In this document: in pieces, positions 10,801-25,800 of the stretch | Layout: each line of letters begins with the position of its first letter | How positions within the stretch are numbered: position 1 is the stretch's first letter | The notes under the pieces: generated by a model | The model's database searches: none | The model's input: the letters and a program-made list of their open reading frames with translations, nothing else | What the model was told of the DNA's origin: nothing | Program-made: the position numbers and the translations under genes | From: Adineta ricciae | Lineage: Eukaryota > Rotifera > Eurotatoria > Adinetida > Adinetidae | Length of the DNA: 64,000 bases | Assembly (NCBI GenBank): GCA_905250025.1 | Contig: CAJNOJ010000014.1 | Location: forward strand, 317,624 to 381,623 | Reading direction: 5' to 3'

Positions 10801-13800
10801 ACGTTACGTGGCGGTGGTTGATGTTGATTCAACTGATCAGTGGAAATGATTTCAGTTTCATATCGATATGTTGAGCGTGAAACTGAATCATCTCCGCCGT
10901 GAATTGTTGTTTGATCAGTATCAGAAGGTTGTCGTCGGCCAAAGCGTTGGCTGCCAGCTGTTGAGTCAAGATAGACACCACTGTCGCGAACTGTTTGTGA
11001 ATGATTCGCATCATCATTGACTGAGAATGAAACATTGTTACGCCATGACGACGAAGAAGCTGCAGGTGGTTGTTGACTTGTTGCTGTTGAGTATTCGAAA
11101 ATGCCCGAATCAGAACCTGTCACCAACTTATGTGTATCACGAACGGCTTTTGTCGTTGTTGTGCTTGTGATTGGTGATTCATGAGAGATATGTGGTGAAA
11201 GTTCAATTAGGAGACCTTTGCCTAATGATAAGAAAGAAGAAGTTGATTCGAAAACCTAACGAATCTCTGCAAGAGATATATGAACTAACCTTTACTTGCC
11301 GGTACATGTGAAAGAATACTTTCCATGTTGGTTTCATTGAACGACGGTTTTGTTCGTTGATTAAGATATGTTGAATCAACTGTTTGAGCTGTGCTTTGTG
11401 AGAAGTCTCGTAGACGTGTTTTCGATTGTCGACGATATTGCTCTTGTTTATTTGTTAGATCGCTTAGTTCATCCTCACTTTCATGACCAGCATCGTCCTC
11501 TAGTTTTTGTTTTGTTGGTTTTGGTGTGCTTTGATGAATAGGTGGTGATGCTCCACTACCATCTGAATCAACAGAAGAAATCGTTCGTTTTTCTTTAATT
11601 GTTACATCGACTTTAGTATGAGACACAGGCAAAGGTTCAGGTTGTCTAGTTGTTGATGATTCCAATGTTGATTTAATCGCACTAACACGTGACGGTGTAG
11701 TATGAGTTTCACTCATGCGACGTTCATTTGATGAAAATTCATCAACCTAATCAGATACAGAAGGTATTTTTAAAATTTGCGAACTTTTTTCTATGTACAA
11801 AGGACTTGAGTGAGAATGGATATTCCTTACCTGGAAGATAGACAGTTTTCCTCTAAAAACTCGACACTTTCCTTTCTCGTGCATCATTTGTTTTTCACTT
11901 TTCTCATTATATTCGTCGTGATTAAATGTGTCTGCATACGTATGTGTGTGAAGCTCACTCAATCTTTCTCTCCGGTGTCGTGTGTATGACATGGATTAGC
12001 TCGTGAACAACCACTTTCATTTAATTCATGTCTTTCGTCTCTCTCTTTCTTGTTCTTCTCGTTCGAAATGCTTAAGTCACAGAGATAAAAACGAAGTGAT
12101 TTGATCATTGTCAAAACGTAAAAAAACAACAAAGAAATCATCAATAGATAAGTATGGTTTAGAAATACATACATACATTGCATACATCCAAGACATCAGA
12201 GATGTCTATGATAAACTCGTTTCTGTGGTGTGACAATTGTCAATGTAATATTTTGTTGGAGGAGATGACGATTGATGATTTATAATCTTTTAAGTAAATT
12301 GATTCTACTCCTTTCCTTACCGATTAGTATAATAAGAGAATAGGGGAAAAAGCAAATCTACGCAGACGTAAACAAACACTCAAGAAAAGATAAGCGAGTA
12401 TTGACCCAGGGCAAGCTGAGTATATTAACTGAAGAATTATCTTAAAAATTAGGAAAATAGTAGTGCTTGATTCTTACCGGTCGACGATTTGTTGCTGACC
12501 ATTCTTTATTGGTTTGTTCTTGATCCTCGAATAGGCGTCGACGTTGTTCGATTAGTCCAGGTGTTGTCGTTGATCGGAATTTTGAACTATCATCTCTTGT
12601 ACTTGTTGTTGTGGATGATTCAAATGCAGTTTTGAGTTCACCTACTCGACCAAATGTAGGTCGATCGCTGACATTGGTACTAAAGCCACTTGAACTGTCG
12701 AATTGTTGTTGCTGTTCGAATCGAGTTCGGCGATCGTCAATAATGGATGAAGATGATGACGAGCGTCTTGGAGGTTGTGGTCGTTCATCATCGGTACGAG
12801 TGACTGAAATCACTTTCTTTGTTGTTTCGCGCGAACGAGCAGTCTAAATGGAGAGAAATATATTTAAAAAATGCATGTATTCGAACATTAATAAGAAATG
12901 TGTATAAAAATAATAACAATCATAGGAATACGAGAAGAAGAAGATGATGTAGAAGATTAACCTTTGATGAATAGGTACATGACACAATTGATTTGAACGA
13001 AAGGGGAAAAAAGTATAAGGATGATCTTTGATTGAACATGCATGCAAACGTGCAAGAATTTGTTCGTATTCTCATCACTTACATCATCAGCATCTAGTGC
13101 TGATTCTTTCTCGTCTTTCATCTCATTCAACAATAGAGGATCATGTGATATTTGATGGTGCAGTGCTTTTTCTGGTGATGATGATGATCCTCGAGGTCGG
13201 CAAACAAGGATCTCTTTGATAACATGACGGAGTAGGGGAGATGCTTTATCTTGTGCAGGTACCTTTCTTTCCAAATGGTTCATTTGTTCTTGGTTACTCG
13301 TTGGAACAATGAGAACACGTTGTGCTGCATAGCTGCCATTGATTTGTTTTCCAAACTGCGACATATAGGGAATAGGGGAAATGAGATTTCTGTGTTCAAA
13401 TGTCTCTTTCTGCTTCAAATACTCAGGTGAACAAAAACTTATGACTTTGCAGACTGTGTCTCTCTTTACCTGATCAAATCGTTCGTCGTCAGATGCTGGC
13501 GTGTAGACTTCTTTGAGTTTCTGTCTCCAATCTGAGTTTCGTCGTTGGCCAGCTTCGTTAACGATTGCTGTTAATCCAGAATATGTATTATCACCAGTGA
13601 TGACGTACGGATCGGAAACCTCTTCCTCGGATGTTTCATCGCGTCCTTGTCGAGTACCAATATTTGTTGTTTGATGTTGATTGAACGGTGAACGTCGATC
13701 TAAGTGACGACGTTCGAATTCGACTTCATACTCCTCACTAACATGTTCTTCACGTTCTGTAGGACGTCGTTCAGGCAAATGTGTGGTAGTAGTTGTTGCA

Positions 13801-16800
13801 ATGCTAGATATACGGTCATAATTTGATGATGGTACCGTTGATATGGTTGCTTGATTTGCAGATGGTATAGGTGGATATTGCCCTATACGAACACGATCAT
13901 AATTGGTTGATGGTGGTGGTGGTGTTGGCGTTGGAGTTCTCGAATCGAATCGCGCACTGGAACGATCGAGATGAGTCGAGGATTCAATATCTCGAGCAAG
14001 TTTAGCATCATAAACAATTTCGGTTGTGTAGATATCTTCTGATGTCCATTGATCGTTACCTGGTTTATGTTCTAAAATGAGATTTATAGATTAAAAAATA
14101 AAGGTCAACATTTACGAATGAAAAGAGCACACATACCAATAACTATTCTTTGATCATTGGCTGATGAAGTTGTTGGTCGTACCGAAGATGGGACTTGCGC
14201 TATTTCCTCGTATAGATGACTTTGAGAATTATCAACAGTACTAACAATCGTTGCCCGGCCTGGCTCGACTGTGTTTGCTGGTACACGTCGATAAACTTCT
14301 TTAACAACGTCATAGCTTTTATGTCCTTTGATGCGTTCGTTTTTCTCTTTGTATTCTTCTTTGATAACATCACTTTTAACACGTTCACTTGTTTCATCAA
14401 TAGTTGTACGCAATAATTTATGTGTTTGCTGATCATACACTTCGGTACGACGGCAACGAAACTCTTCGCTCCATTCTTCAAACACAACTTCTTCACTTGA
14501 TGTTGATTTTTCATCTTCGCTTATATGTTGAACAATTGTATCCCGTATTAAAACTTCATCGTCTTGATTGGTATTGCTTGCTGGCGCTTCCGATGTTAAT
14601 AGTATACGTGCGCGTTCCAGATTTGGATGTTGTTCGACTGGTAGATGTTTCGGTGGTAAATGTTCCGAATGCTCTTTTGTTAATGTAGACGCATATTGAA
14701 GATTATCTCGATCTTCAATGTAATGGTACTCAATTTTCTCTTCTCTTGTATCAATAGTGTTCTCCATCGAAAGGTCTTCTATGAAATGACCTGAAGGTGT
14801 CGGACGAACTAAATTCACAAAGAGGAAAAGTCATTAGTAACGAATTCTATCTATTTTCCTCGCTTTCACAGTAATGAAAAAAAAAGACGCCAAAATCAAC
14901 AAAACTCATTTACTATGATTTCATTTATGTCAACGTGTTGTCCTTCTCATATTTCTATTTTTTATGTGTACAAGTATATTTTCTATTCAGATTATTGATC
15001 ATCAATCCTCCCGGTATATATATATATATATATATAAAGACTATGTACATATGTATTATATACATAGATTCAGTGAAAGAGAAACCGCAGAAAACGATTG
15101 TCTGCGTGTTAACTATGAGAAGAGAAATAAAGAAAGAAAAGAGGAGGAGGAGCGAGTACTTGAAACTTTCAATGATCGATGATGAAATTATTAAACCTTC
15201 TCCACGCTCTTGTTTCGTAACTCAATTGACTCTTTATATTACATGTGTATGTAAAGATGTAGTTCATTTAACACTCGAATATATGAAATTGAAAAAAAAC
15301 TGAGCCGACTAATTCGTTTTGCTTTGTTAATCTTACTTCGATATTCAATCGTTAGTCTCAGCGTGGCACCCGTCGGTGTCGAAGCTTCTGGTTGAAATTC
15401 GCTTGTTCTATTCATTGATGAAGGCGGTGATGATATGTTCATTATTCAAGAAGACAAATCTTCTTAGTACATTGAACTTTTCCTTTCGAATTTCGTGTGC
15501 CAAGAAAGAATAATTGATTATGAAGGATAATAATGACTACTGGTAGTCGTTGTTCAGTATTTGTGAAGCAGTAGGAAGTATTTGTATAGGTAGTGGAAAG
15601 ATGATGAAGAAGAAAAATCACTTGTCTTATCAGGATTTATTCAGTAAATGGAAGAGAGAAAAAAGATCGAAATGTAGGATGAAGTGAGACTATCGTTGTT
15701 GGTACCGTTTAGTCTTTTGTTTTATAGTGTAAAGAACGGGTACGCTGCGGTATCTTCTTCGATAGATTTTTTCATTTTCCACATACCTATCGACAATTGA
15801 TTACCTTTTCTTCCTTTCTTTTTTTTTCTTCTTTTTCTGTGGAATTTAATAAAGAGAAAGCGAGAACAAAGCGATTGTTATATTTGATAAAGTTCAAAAC
15901 TTTTCTCTCTCAACCGTCATAATCGAAATGATTCTAAATTTCATCTTCTCTTCTCTCCTTTCTCTTCTAATCATAGCCTATACCCTCAGCACACAAAATC
16001 CAAAATATCGTCCGAGGGAGTAATGACAATATACGAATCATTGCAATCGTTCTCTTTTTCTCTTTCTCTGCGGCTTTGTTCGTTTGATTTCTTACACAAG
16101 TATCGCTCAGTGGCACTTCTGTGTTTACCGACAGGCCTTTTAAAAAATATTGTCGTTTCTCGTCGATATCGGGACACAAAAGTAAACGCGTCAACACAAG
16201 TTGTGGCGTATTTATTTTCGTGTTATTTTATTCTATAGAACAAGAAAAGCCGATCAATAGGAAAAAAAGAAATGTTTCTGCCATGTTTTACATTCATCTA
16301 CTCAACGATCCAGTTCTAATTATTTCTATAGAGAAAGGCGTCTATGAAGATTTATATGCGTGTATATTAAAAGATTTTTTCAAGGAGATTTTCTCAGCTA
16401 TTGGTGCATCCTATACACATTCCACGACCTTGCCTTTTGCGCACGTCATTTGAGCTGTTTCATTTTTCTTCTCAACGAAACATACCTATAATGGAATAAG
16501 AATATCCTTGAGTTCTTACAATAATGATGAAAGAATCAAATCAATAAAGAAAGAAAGTGAGAAGTGAGAAGAAAAAAAGAAGTAGTCGCAACCTTCAATT
16601 CTAACTTCTTTCCTTTCGATTTGTCTATTTGACTTAAAGATTTAATTCTATATTTATTATTTTTTTAGTTTTAACGGGATGTTCAATGTCTTGAATGTTA
16701 TATGAAAGAAATGATATCGTGTCACGTAATCCTTTCTCCTTCTCTTCATCGGACTACCGTGCTGTCTAGTGGTAGTGGTTGTTGTAGTCAAGATGAATGA

Positions 16801-19800
16801 GAAACTCAATACCTATTCTCTTTCTTTCTGTTATCAATATCCACCGATTGCAGACAAAACTTCAACATACTTAAGGATTATTTTGATGGCATATGCTCTG
16901 AACAAATAACTCGACGCATGATCAAGTAGAGAAAGAAAAAAACACCGTTGAAATCTTGTCTATCTCAATAGATGTCTGAATGATTAAGATGCAAAGTGAA
17001 ACGGCTAGTAGTCGGACTTGATCAGATGTATTTAACAAAAAAGAAGGTAAAAATGCCGAGATGACAAGTTCAAGTAGACGGAAAAAAAATAAGTACAGTT
17101 GAAGTTGCTTTTATTCGATAGGTTTTATGATCTGCCATTTCCACATCGCTCAAGTTTTATGACTAGCGAGGTTTTACTATGCAACATCATCATCACTGGC
17201 GAGCGAGAAAGAAAATATTTTACCTTCGACTTCTTAGAAAAGGTCTGTTCGAAGAAGAAATCGGCCGGCACTCGTCATATAAACTTGTGTCGAACTGAAA
17301 ACGAGGACAGCACATTTGTTCCGTTCTGATTTCGCACAAGAAAGAAATTGATAAAACAAAGAAGAAGAAAAATGCACACAAAGAGAACAGAGAGAGGAAG
17401 TAACGAACTATCAAGATATTGTTTTCTTTTCTTATAACTACAGATAAATGTTGATTTCTAAAACGCACAATACTAATAATACTAATGATGTATTCGATGG
17501 GCAATATTTACGGCTTCGTTGAAATCCTAACAACTCATTCTATATAAATATATATATATATACTTGTACATTTTTCTCGGATTCTTTTTTCTTCGTTCGA
17601 GAGTATACGTCAATCGCAAATATATATAAATTGTCGTCCTCATACTGCTGTTTCGAATAATTATTATCGCAACTACTATGACACAAAGGTATTATTTCTT
17701 TTTTAGATGAATCAGAGAGACGTGCGTGTGTAAATGTCGAGTTTATACTGATTCCGATAAGGAAAAAAAACGTTTGTTCTACCTTTACGCATTGATGGTG
17801 TAGGCGTGGCTATATTAATTTCGACATATTTTTGTTCAGATAAACGTTCTAAATTATAGCTGTGTTTGCTTTGTCGTGCAGTTTCGGTTCGATCAAATGA
17901 TGAATAAAATTCTTTTGGTTCAATTGCTGGATCTGTTGGCAAAATAGTTACTTCTCTTGCTTCATGATGAATATATTCCTAGATAAAAGACAGAAGAAAA
18001 GATAATTGTTGATATGTAACACTTAGTTTAGTTCATTGTCAAATCAATTGAAGAAGTTTTTTGATATTCTATTGTGTTAGTAGGGATTCCCTATCTTAGT
18101 TCTACAAGCTGATGACCTTCTCAATTTGCACTACTTATGCATATTCTCTTTGCCTTTATCGATGTATGTCGATGTATATATACAACACTGTACTAACAGG
18201 ACTACTCGACCGTTGAATACATTTTGTACATATAAAAAGATCACTATCACCCATATCGACTCTGACTGACTGCTCTTTTGAAAAGATGATGAATAAGAAG
18301 AAAAAGATGAAGAATAACAAGAAGAGAGAGAGCGGATTGTGTCTCGACTCATCGACTATAGACCGATAAGACATAGTACTTATTCATACTCTCAATGTGT
18401 GATGTTATTGATGACCAAGATGATGAAGACGAAGAGAAGATATGTTAGTTGCCCGTTGGCATGAACAGTATGTTTCTTTTATTCAGTTCATAGGTTATGA
18501 AGAATGAATATAATGATGTTGGCATTTAGACGGATTCAATGGGTAGAAATGATACTTCATTTCTTCTCTCTCTCTCTTCTCTTTAGATTTTCTCCTCTAT
18601 ATGCACGTGTGTTTGTTTGAACGAATAAATGAAAGCTGGACACTAATCGGGACGTGCATTCTTTTAATTGTTTTATTTCGTGATAAAACACTGGTCTATT
18701 ACTATATGTTTATATTTACCTAACACACCTCACATTCAACTCATGATTTCAGCGTTTTTTCTTCTTCTGATCAATCCATCGAGAATCGAGGATTGATCAA
18801 ATGAAAGAAAAAGTGACTAGGTCGTGTTTATTTCGTTAGAATTCCTCACATTATCTATTCCTACTTAATATTAAACATATGTATGTGAAGGCTATCGAAG
18901 CTATGAAAAGGAATTTTTTGTTTGATTAGATAAAAGGAACGACTATGTATCAAATAAAACTGATATAGTATTGAGATATGTCTTCTCGAAAACTTTATCG
19001 AACAGTTCTATCTCATAAGAAAAAAAACATATTAAAAGTTAATGGTTAGTCTCACTACTGCCCATAAAGCATATCATCTACAGCATGCAAACGTATTAGT
19101 TTAAAGCAAATAGCATGTTAGCAAAGTGATTGATTAGTGTAAAAGAACAAGAAGCAAACACAAGCAAGAAGCGTTAACAAGCACAACAAAAATAGTAAGA
19201 GGTTCGAAGTAATTTCATCATGAACTTCGTATCCTAATACATTGATTGACTACAAGTATAGTTTATTTGATTGAACGAACAAATAATGAACATGCATATA
19301 GAGGCGACCCTGCTTCTCTAATCTCGTGTTGCTGCATTGATCATAGTTTACCTCGCTTTGAGTTGGCACAGTTGATGGTACGACATCAGGTAAAATACTT
19401 CCAATTGATTGTTCGTCTTCATTCTCAATGATTTTCGGTGGCTCATCAATATGAACAGAAAGAGTTTCACCAAATGAATACAATGATTGAATATGATGAT
19501 GTTCGATGTAGGATAGATGTTCATGTTTGGGTGTGATATTTTGAAGATCTTCTTCGTGATCGGATTGATCCTGAACTTCGGCAATGGAAAGTATTTCTTG
19601 TTCATTTGTTTTGCATTCATTGGATAGGAGGAGATGATCATTGTGATCAGTGATAGCGAGAGGAAGCGGCGAAGAAGGAGAAAACAATGGATGCTCATTA
19701 TGAAAAGTGATTTGATAGATGGAAATTTCATTGATCAACGGTAAATGAAAATGAGCTGGTTCGAAAAAGATATTTAATAGTTCACGTTGATGATCATCGA

Positions 19801-22800
19801 AATTGAATGGAAGAATATGGTCGTCTTGTTCAACAATCTCATGTTCCTTAGCACGATACATATCTTTAGCTTCATGTTGGTCATAACTAAGTGTCAAGAG
19901 GAGATCTTTGACAAGATCTGTCTTGTCGTTTTGTTCGTTCTCTAGTGTATCAATTAAATCATTAACAGATTTACTATCTGTAGATTGATCTGGTATGTTT
20001 TGTTGTATTGGGGTAGTCGCGACGATTAGACCACCGTCCATGCTTGTGGTTGTAGACGTTGTATCGTTGTCTTTGTCAAGTGAATCGGTTTCATAATCAC
20101 TTGTTGGTGAACAATGGCTCGTAATAACCGCTGATGCAATTTGATTGATTTGTTGTTCACTGTTTGTTGTATCGGTAGTATTACTAGTCGATTTCTCTTC
20201 TTCGAACCTCTCACCAACAGAAGAAGCATCAGTAGTAACAGCAGAAAGGTTAACATTTGCACACTCAGTATTAGTTCTCAACTCTACCTGTTCTTGCTGA
20301 CGTTGTTGTTGCTGTTGAATTGTTTCGAGATTTTTCTCTACAGTCCATTGTTCGACTAGTTGTTCATCGTGTGGAAAGATATTCGATGTGAACCATTCTG
20401 TTGGCAGAGCTCGGCTGAAATAGGGATGCTCTTGTTCATAACGTTCGATAGCACGGCGTGTACTATCTTGATTTGAGCGAAAGGACGTCGTATACGAGAG
20501 AGAGATTTGATCGACCAATGGTAAATGTTGCTCAGGTTCGAATGTATCTTCAAACCGAGTTAAGTATGCATCCATATCCGGCAGTGATGATGTGTCTGAG
20601 TAGGTTGGTCGAACCCGAACTTCAATGTCGACGACAGTAGGCGGTGGTTGAATATGAACAGTGTCGATCAACGGTGGATTTGAGATGGATGCATCAATTT
20701 GATCAATGTGATCAGGATGAATTGAGGAAATTGTTGAATAATCAAGTTCATCCGCTGATGAAACTTGTTGCTGACGAACGCGACAGATCGGTCGTGATTG
20801 GTTGATTTGTTGAGATGGTACTAATTGTATGCGGTCAGTACTTTGAACATCAACATATTCATGTACTGGTGATGCTTGCCGCAAGGCTTTGGCATAGTTC
20901 TCTGACTCATGCAAAGACTGTTCATTTGCAGCGGGTAAGATCGTCGGTAAATATCGTGGTGATGGTTCTTCTGTTTGAAGTCGGATGTTTTCTTGCTGGT
21001 ATTGTTCGGGAAGATGCTCGTCTACGATCCGTTGCCATGGCGGATTGATTTCTTGATTCTGATGGGGATAACTTAGGGTTACAAAAGCAGTAGAACGAAG
21101 AGGATTTTCTAAAGAAGCTACGTCATTTAAATTTACATTAGTTGTTTCTCGGTGATGAGTGTGAAGAGAATCATCTGATAACAATGATGCGTGTTCATCA
21201 GTCATTTGCAAATGATTTGTCAGAGGACGACATAGAATTTCTTGATTATCTACTGCGCGTTCGGTTAGAAGTGAATCTTCGTATGATTCATTAGTATGAC
21301 GTTCAACTGAAACGAGCTCATCATACGAATGAACGCTTTCGTACACATGATCGGATTGATGGGCTTGCGTTTCGATATCTGCCGTTGTTTCCTGATTATT
21401 GTTTTCCATACGTTCGAAGCGTTCACGAGCAAGAATCGCTTTGGGAGAATGAATTTTGGCCTGTTCATATTCGGTTCGTAATGGTCGTTTTTCTTCTGCC
21501 GTAGCTGAGTTGGGTCGCATTTCAGTGGTAAGTGTCTTGGTTTGTTCATCTTTCCAATCTGTATCGTAGACAACAGTGGAGACTCGATTTCCTTGTTCAA
21601 TTCTTGTGAACATCTCTGGATCGTAACCACTATTCATTATTTGTGTAGCATGCTGTTCTTCGACAGCTGAAATAGCAGTAGTCAGCTCTTCGAGCAGCAA
21701 AGCCGGGATATTTGTCTCAGCAAGCTAGAAGGATATATATAGGATGCATGTGTTTTGGATTTGGTGAATAGATCAAAATCATGGAGGGAAAGAATAACAA
21801 AAAAAAAACAAAGCACATGAGCTCTTACTGAACGCATGTGTGGATACAACATGAAAAGCAAGCAAATGAAGCTGCGAGATTCAATGTGAAAACAATATCG
21901 AAGAAAGAAATAATATTATTTTCCCGTTTGTGAGACCTTTTACCATATGCTATGTTTTTTTTCTCTTTTACTATGCATATGCATATGTAAGTGTGTCATA
22001 GTTAACCAACACCTCATCGAGCAGCTTCCTAAGAATCAGCCGTATTCCACTTACCGTTCTCGGGGCATTCAATGATTGGATAGGACCACGTAGTGATGCA
22101 CGACCAAGCGAACCTTCGTAAGAAACTTCGTTTTCAATGGCAGTTTCTTCACGTAAAGCCATTGGTTCTACGTCAATATCCTTTGAAAACAGAAACGAAA
22201 TGATATATTTTCAGTGAATAAATTGTTTTCATTGGAAGAAGATGCCTGTTTTAAAGCCTATTTGACGAAGTGTATTTACCTGAGTAATAAAATGTTGATC
22301 GTGCTGTGTTCGTGCTGGTGGATGGTAGGATACTGGTTGAGTTATATCATCGAGTGATGATAAACTATGACGATCGTATTCAATACGTGCTGAATCGGTT
22401 GTTGGACGTTTTAAGTTCTGATCCGAACTAAATGATGATGTTCGAGACAGTGGAACTTCATTTTTTTCACCTAATAAAAACACGAATGAAATCGGTATAA
22501 GCATAATTAATTGAAACAAGAGGAAAATCAATAGTTTTTTTCTTTTTGAGCAATATCAATCAATCAGAACTGTAGAAAAGCAGCTTAACTCACATAAAAA
22601 TGAAGCTGGTATAGTGATAGATACTTCAATCATTGGCACTTCTAATGATTCATGATTCATAGTGAAACAAAAAACACTCTAAGTACTTAAATTTACTCAC
22701 CATAATTATAGACAATATTGTCTTGGGTGTGTTTCGATGTTGATAGAAGTTGAGAAGGTTCTTCTGTTGAATGTAGATTATGTCGTGCAGAATATGGATC

Positions 22801-25800
22801 AGAAGTAAATGGACTGGTATGTTCGTATGTGGTGTCAGTCAGTTGATTTTGTTGTGAATGATGCTCTTTGACTGGCATTGGTTCTTCCCATTTAACTTGA
22901 TGTTTTTCAGCTCGATTACTTGTCCGCTGATCTTGTCGAACATCTGTACTTGTCACATATTGTTGTGGAGGAATTCTCTGGACAACTTCTTGGTCGATTG
23001 TTTCGTATATAACAGGTCCATCAGTATGTTCTAATGTTTCAATTCGATCGATTCGGTGTGTGTCGGTAATACGTGTTTGTGCAGTAGTAATATTGGACGC
23101 CGGAATAGGTGTTGTGTGTTCAAAAACTTGACTTGGAGTATGATAAATAGGCTGAATGTTCATATTTGGGTCTGTTTCTACTTGACGAAGAAGATCTAAT
23201 GCACGTATACGTCGTTGATAATAATCATCTTCGCGTAATTGTTCTAATCGATGTTCTTCGGAAGTTTCTAACAGACGAATACGGGATGCGTTTAATACAA
23301 TAGGTTGTTCACTCGCTTGCGAGGTATTTAAGGAGACAATACCGCTGTCCGACGGAACTTCGTTCAATCGATTTCGAGAAGGTGTTTGAATGTTTGTTGA
23401 TGAGATATTTTCAAAAACGGCAATATCTTGTTCAACTTTAGCCATATGTTCAGGGATGGGAGTGATCAATTGCGTATTTTGTGGTCGAATATCTGGTTCA
23501 AAATGGTTAGTCACTTGTTCCTGTGTTTCATCGTGTAATTGACCAACATTAGCAGCAGCCAGTAGAAGTGGTTGTCGGCCAATGTCATGTTGATGTTGTG
23601 GTTGATCAGGTGTGATCATAATCATAGCATGTTCGTAATCCTGTGGTGGTATCTGTAAACGTTGAGCTTGCTGTGCCAAGAGATTTAGTTCACGGATTTC
23701 ACCCTGGTTTAATGTTAGAATTGGTTTCACTTTAGCCATAGATAAATCATAATTTCCAGATTCAGCCTCGATGCGATCAGCTTGACATATGCGTATAGGT
23801 TCTCGTGGTGGAGATGGTGTATAAATCTTGGTTTGTGGACGAGGTGTTGACGTGATTGTAACTTCACTTGAAGTAATTATCTAAAGTGGAATAAAGATGT
23901 ATTTTATATCAACGATCTCGGTTCAAAGTCAGCAACTAGTATTTTTGATCAAACTATTCTTTACCTGAACGGGTCGTCGTAGACTTGGATCGTATTCGCC
24001 ATTTTGATACAGCACTTGCTGTGAAGAAGTTAATGGACCATCGATGAGCTCACTTGTATGTGGTTGAACTACATTGCCATCAGCGCGTTCAGTTCGAATA
24101 TGAGTCTGAGTACGTTGTGGAAAATCCGGAGGAGCGACTGTAATTACACGCGGTACTTCATATTGACCTGATGTGCTGGTAGTGGACATGTGTATTTGTG
24201 TAGTTGGTCGTTTAACAAGTGAAAATGACGTTGGCGGTGAAGCAATACCGATGTGATGTACAACATCGGTGTTACCATCATCAGTTAGAGTTCTATGTGC
24301 TCGACCCATGACAACGTCGGTTGTTCGTACAATCGGTGGTCGAACAACAATCACGTCGTTATTTGAACCGTCTGCGTATATGGGAACTCCTTGTTCGTTC
24401 GTACGAACAACACGAGCTTGCGTTAAACTCGATGGACGGTAGATGCGATCAGCGACGGCATTGATTGGCAATTCGATGATGGGTGGCTGCGAGGATTTTA
24501 ATACACTACCCATATCTGCATCGGATGTATACATAGGTGAAGCACCAATACCTAAAATGAACATGTCAAATTGAACTGCAAACGAATTCGCGCGTTAGTA
24601 CAAACCAGCCATCAATTGTCCTTGTCTTTCTCTTCGACGTCGTTCTAATTCAATAGCAATCTTTCGTTTGTAATTTTCCAAAACAAATGGTTTGTAAATA
24701 TCAGCCACATCTTCCACTGTAAATGACGTTGGCGTGTGAAACGGTTGCTTATAACGTAAATGTTCTTTTCGAACTTGATACAAATGGTCAGCTGATAAAC
24801 TTCGACCCAGTTTATTAGTTGGCTCATCTCGAAATTCTCGATTGTGATTTTGTCTCATCAGTGCTTTATCACGTGCAATGCTTTCTACGTTTCGTACGCC
24901 ATCTTGCATACCACGATTCAATTTCGAAATATAAAAATCAGCAATCAGATCACTTGGCCGATCGAGTAATGAGCGATTGACCGTTGATAGATACCGTGCT
25001 AATTGTTTCTGATGCGGAATCGTTTGACGTCGATCATCATCAAATAGTTGATCTTCTTCTTCATCCGACCAAAACGATGAATTCGATTTAATTTCAACAT
25101 CGCTGTCAGTATCCAATGGTTTCATTTGCGATACAGTTGCTGGTGGATGGCGAGCATTTTGTTTGGTATACTGTGATGCATTCGAAACATGACCGGCAAT
25201 GGATGCATCAATACCGCGAAAACTTTCTTGAATGATATCTTGAAAGAAGTCCAAGTTCTGAGCAGGTGCTACATAACTCGTGCGAAGAGCTGTTGGCGTT
25301 TGAGAATGCTAGAGAGAAAACAATATGATATAAGATGATGATGATGAAATCTGTGTCGATGCTGTTATTTGTCATGTTCTCTAGGACATTGTCTGAGAAC
25401 ATTCTCCAGTGGTTTCTGTTTACTTTCAAGTTAATAGAATTCTTTCTAATGCAGCAATTGACTTCATATGTTTTGAGGTGTTTCCCCTTAATATAAAAGG
25501 CACAAAAAAAGCAGTTGAACAAACAACCTATTAAACTATCAAAATTGCAATGTTTTCTTTATTTCCCTTTCGATTAATGATTTACCTCGTTCTGACAAAG
25601 TCTTCGATGAGGGTTTATCACTTTATTGTGACTAGACGAAATTAGCATTGATATTAACGAGCTACGTACAAATCAATATTTACACAAATACTTGTCATTT
25701 CGATGTTACTATTTTCAGTACAAACATCATCAACATTGGCTGATGAAGAGAAAACCTGCTAATTCATAGAAATGGGTTAAAATTAGCTAAGATAAACGTA

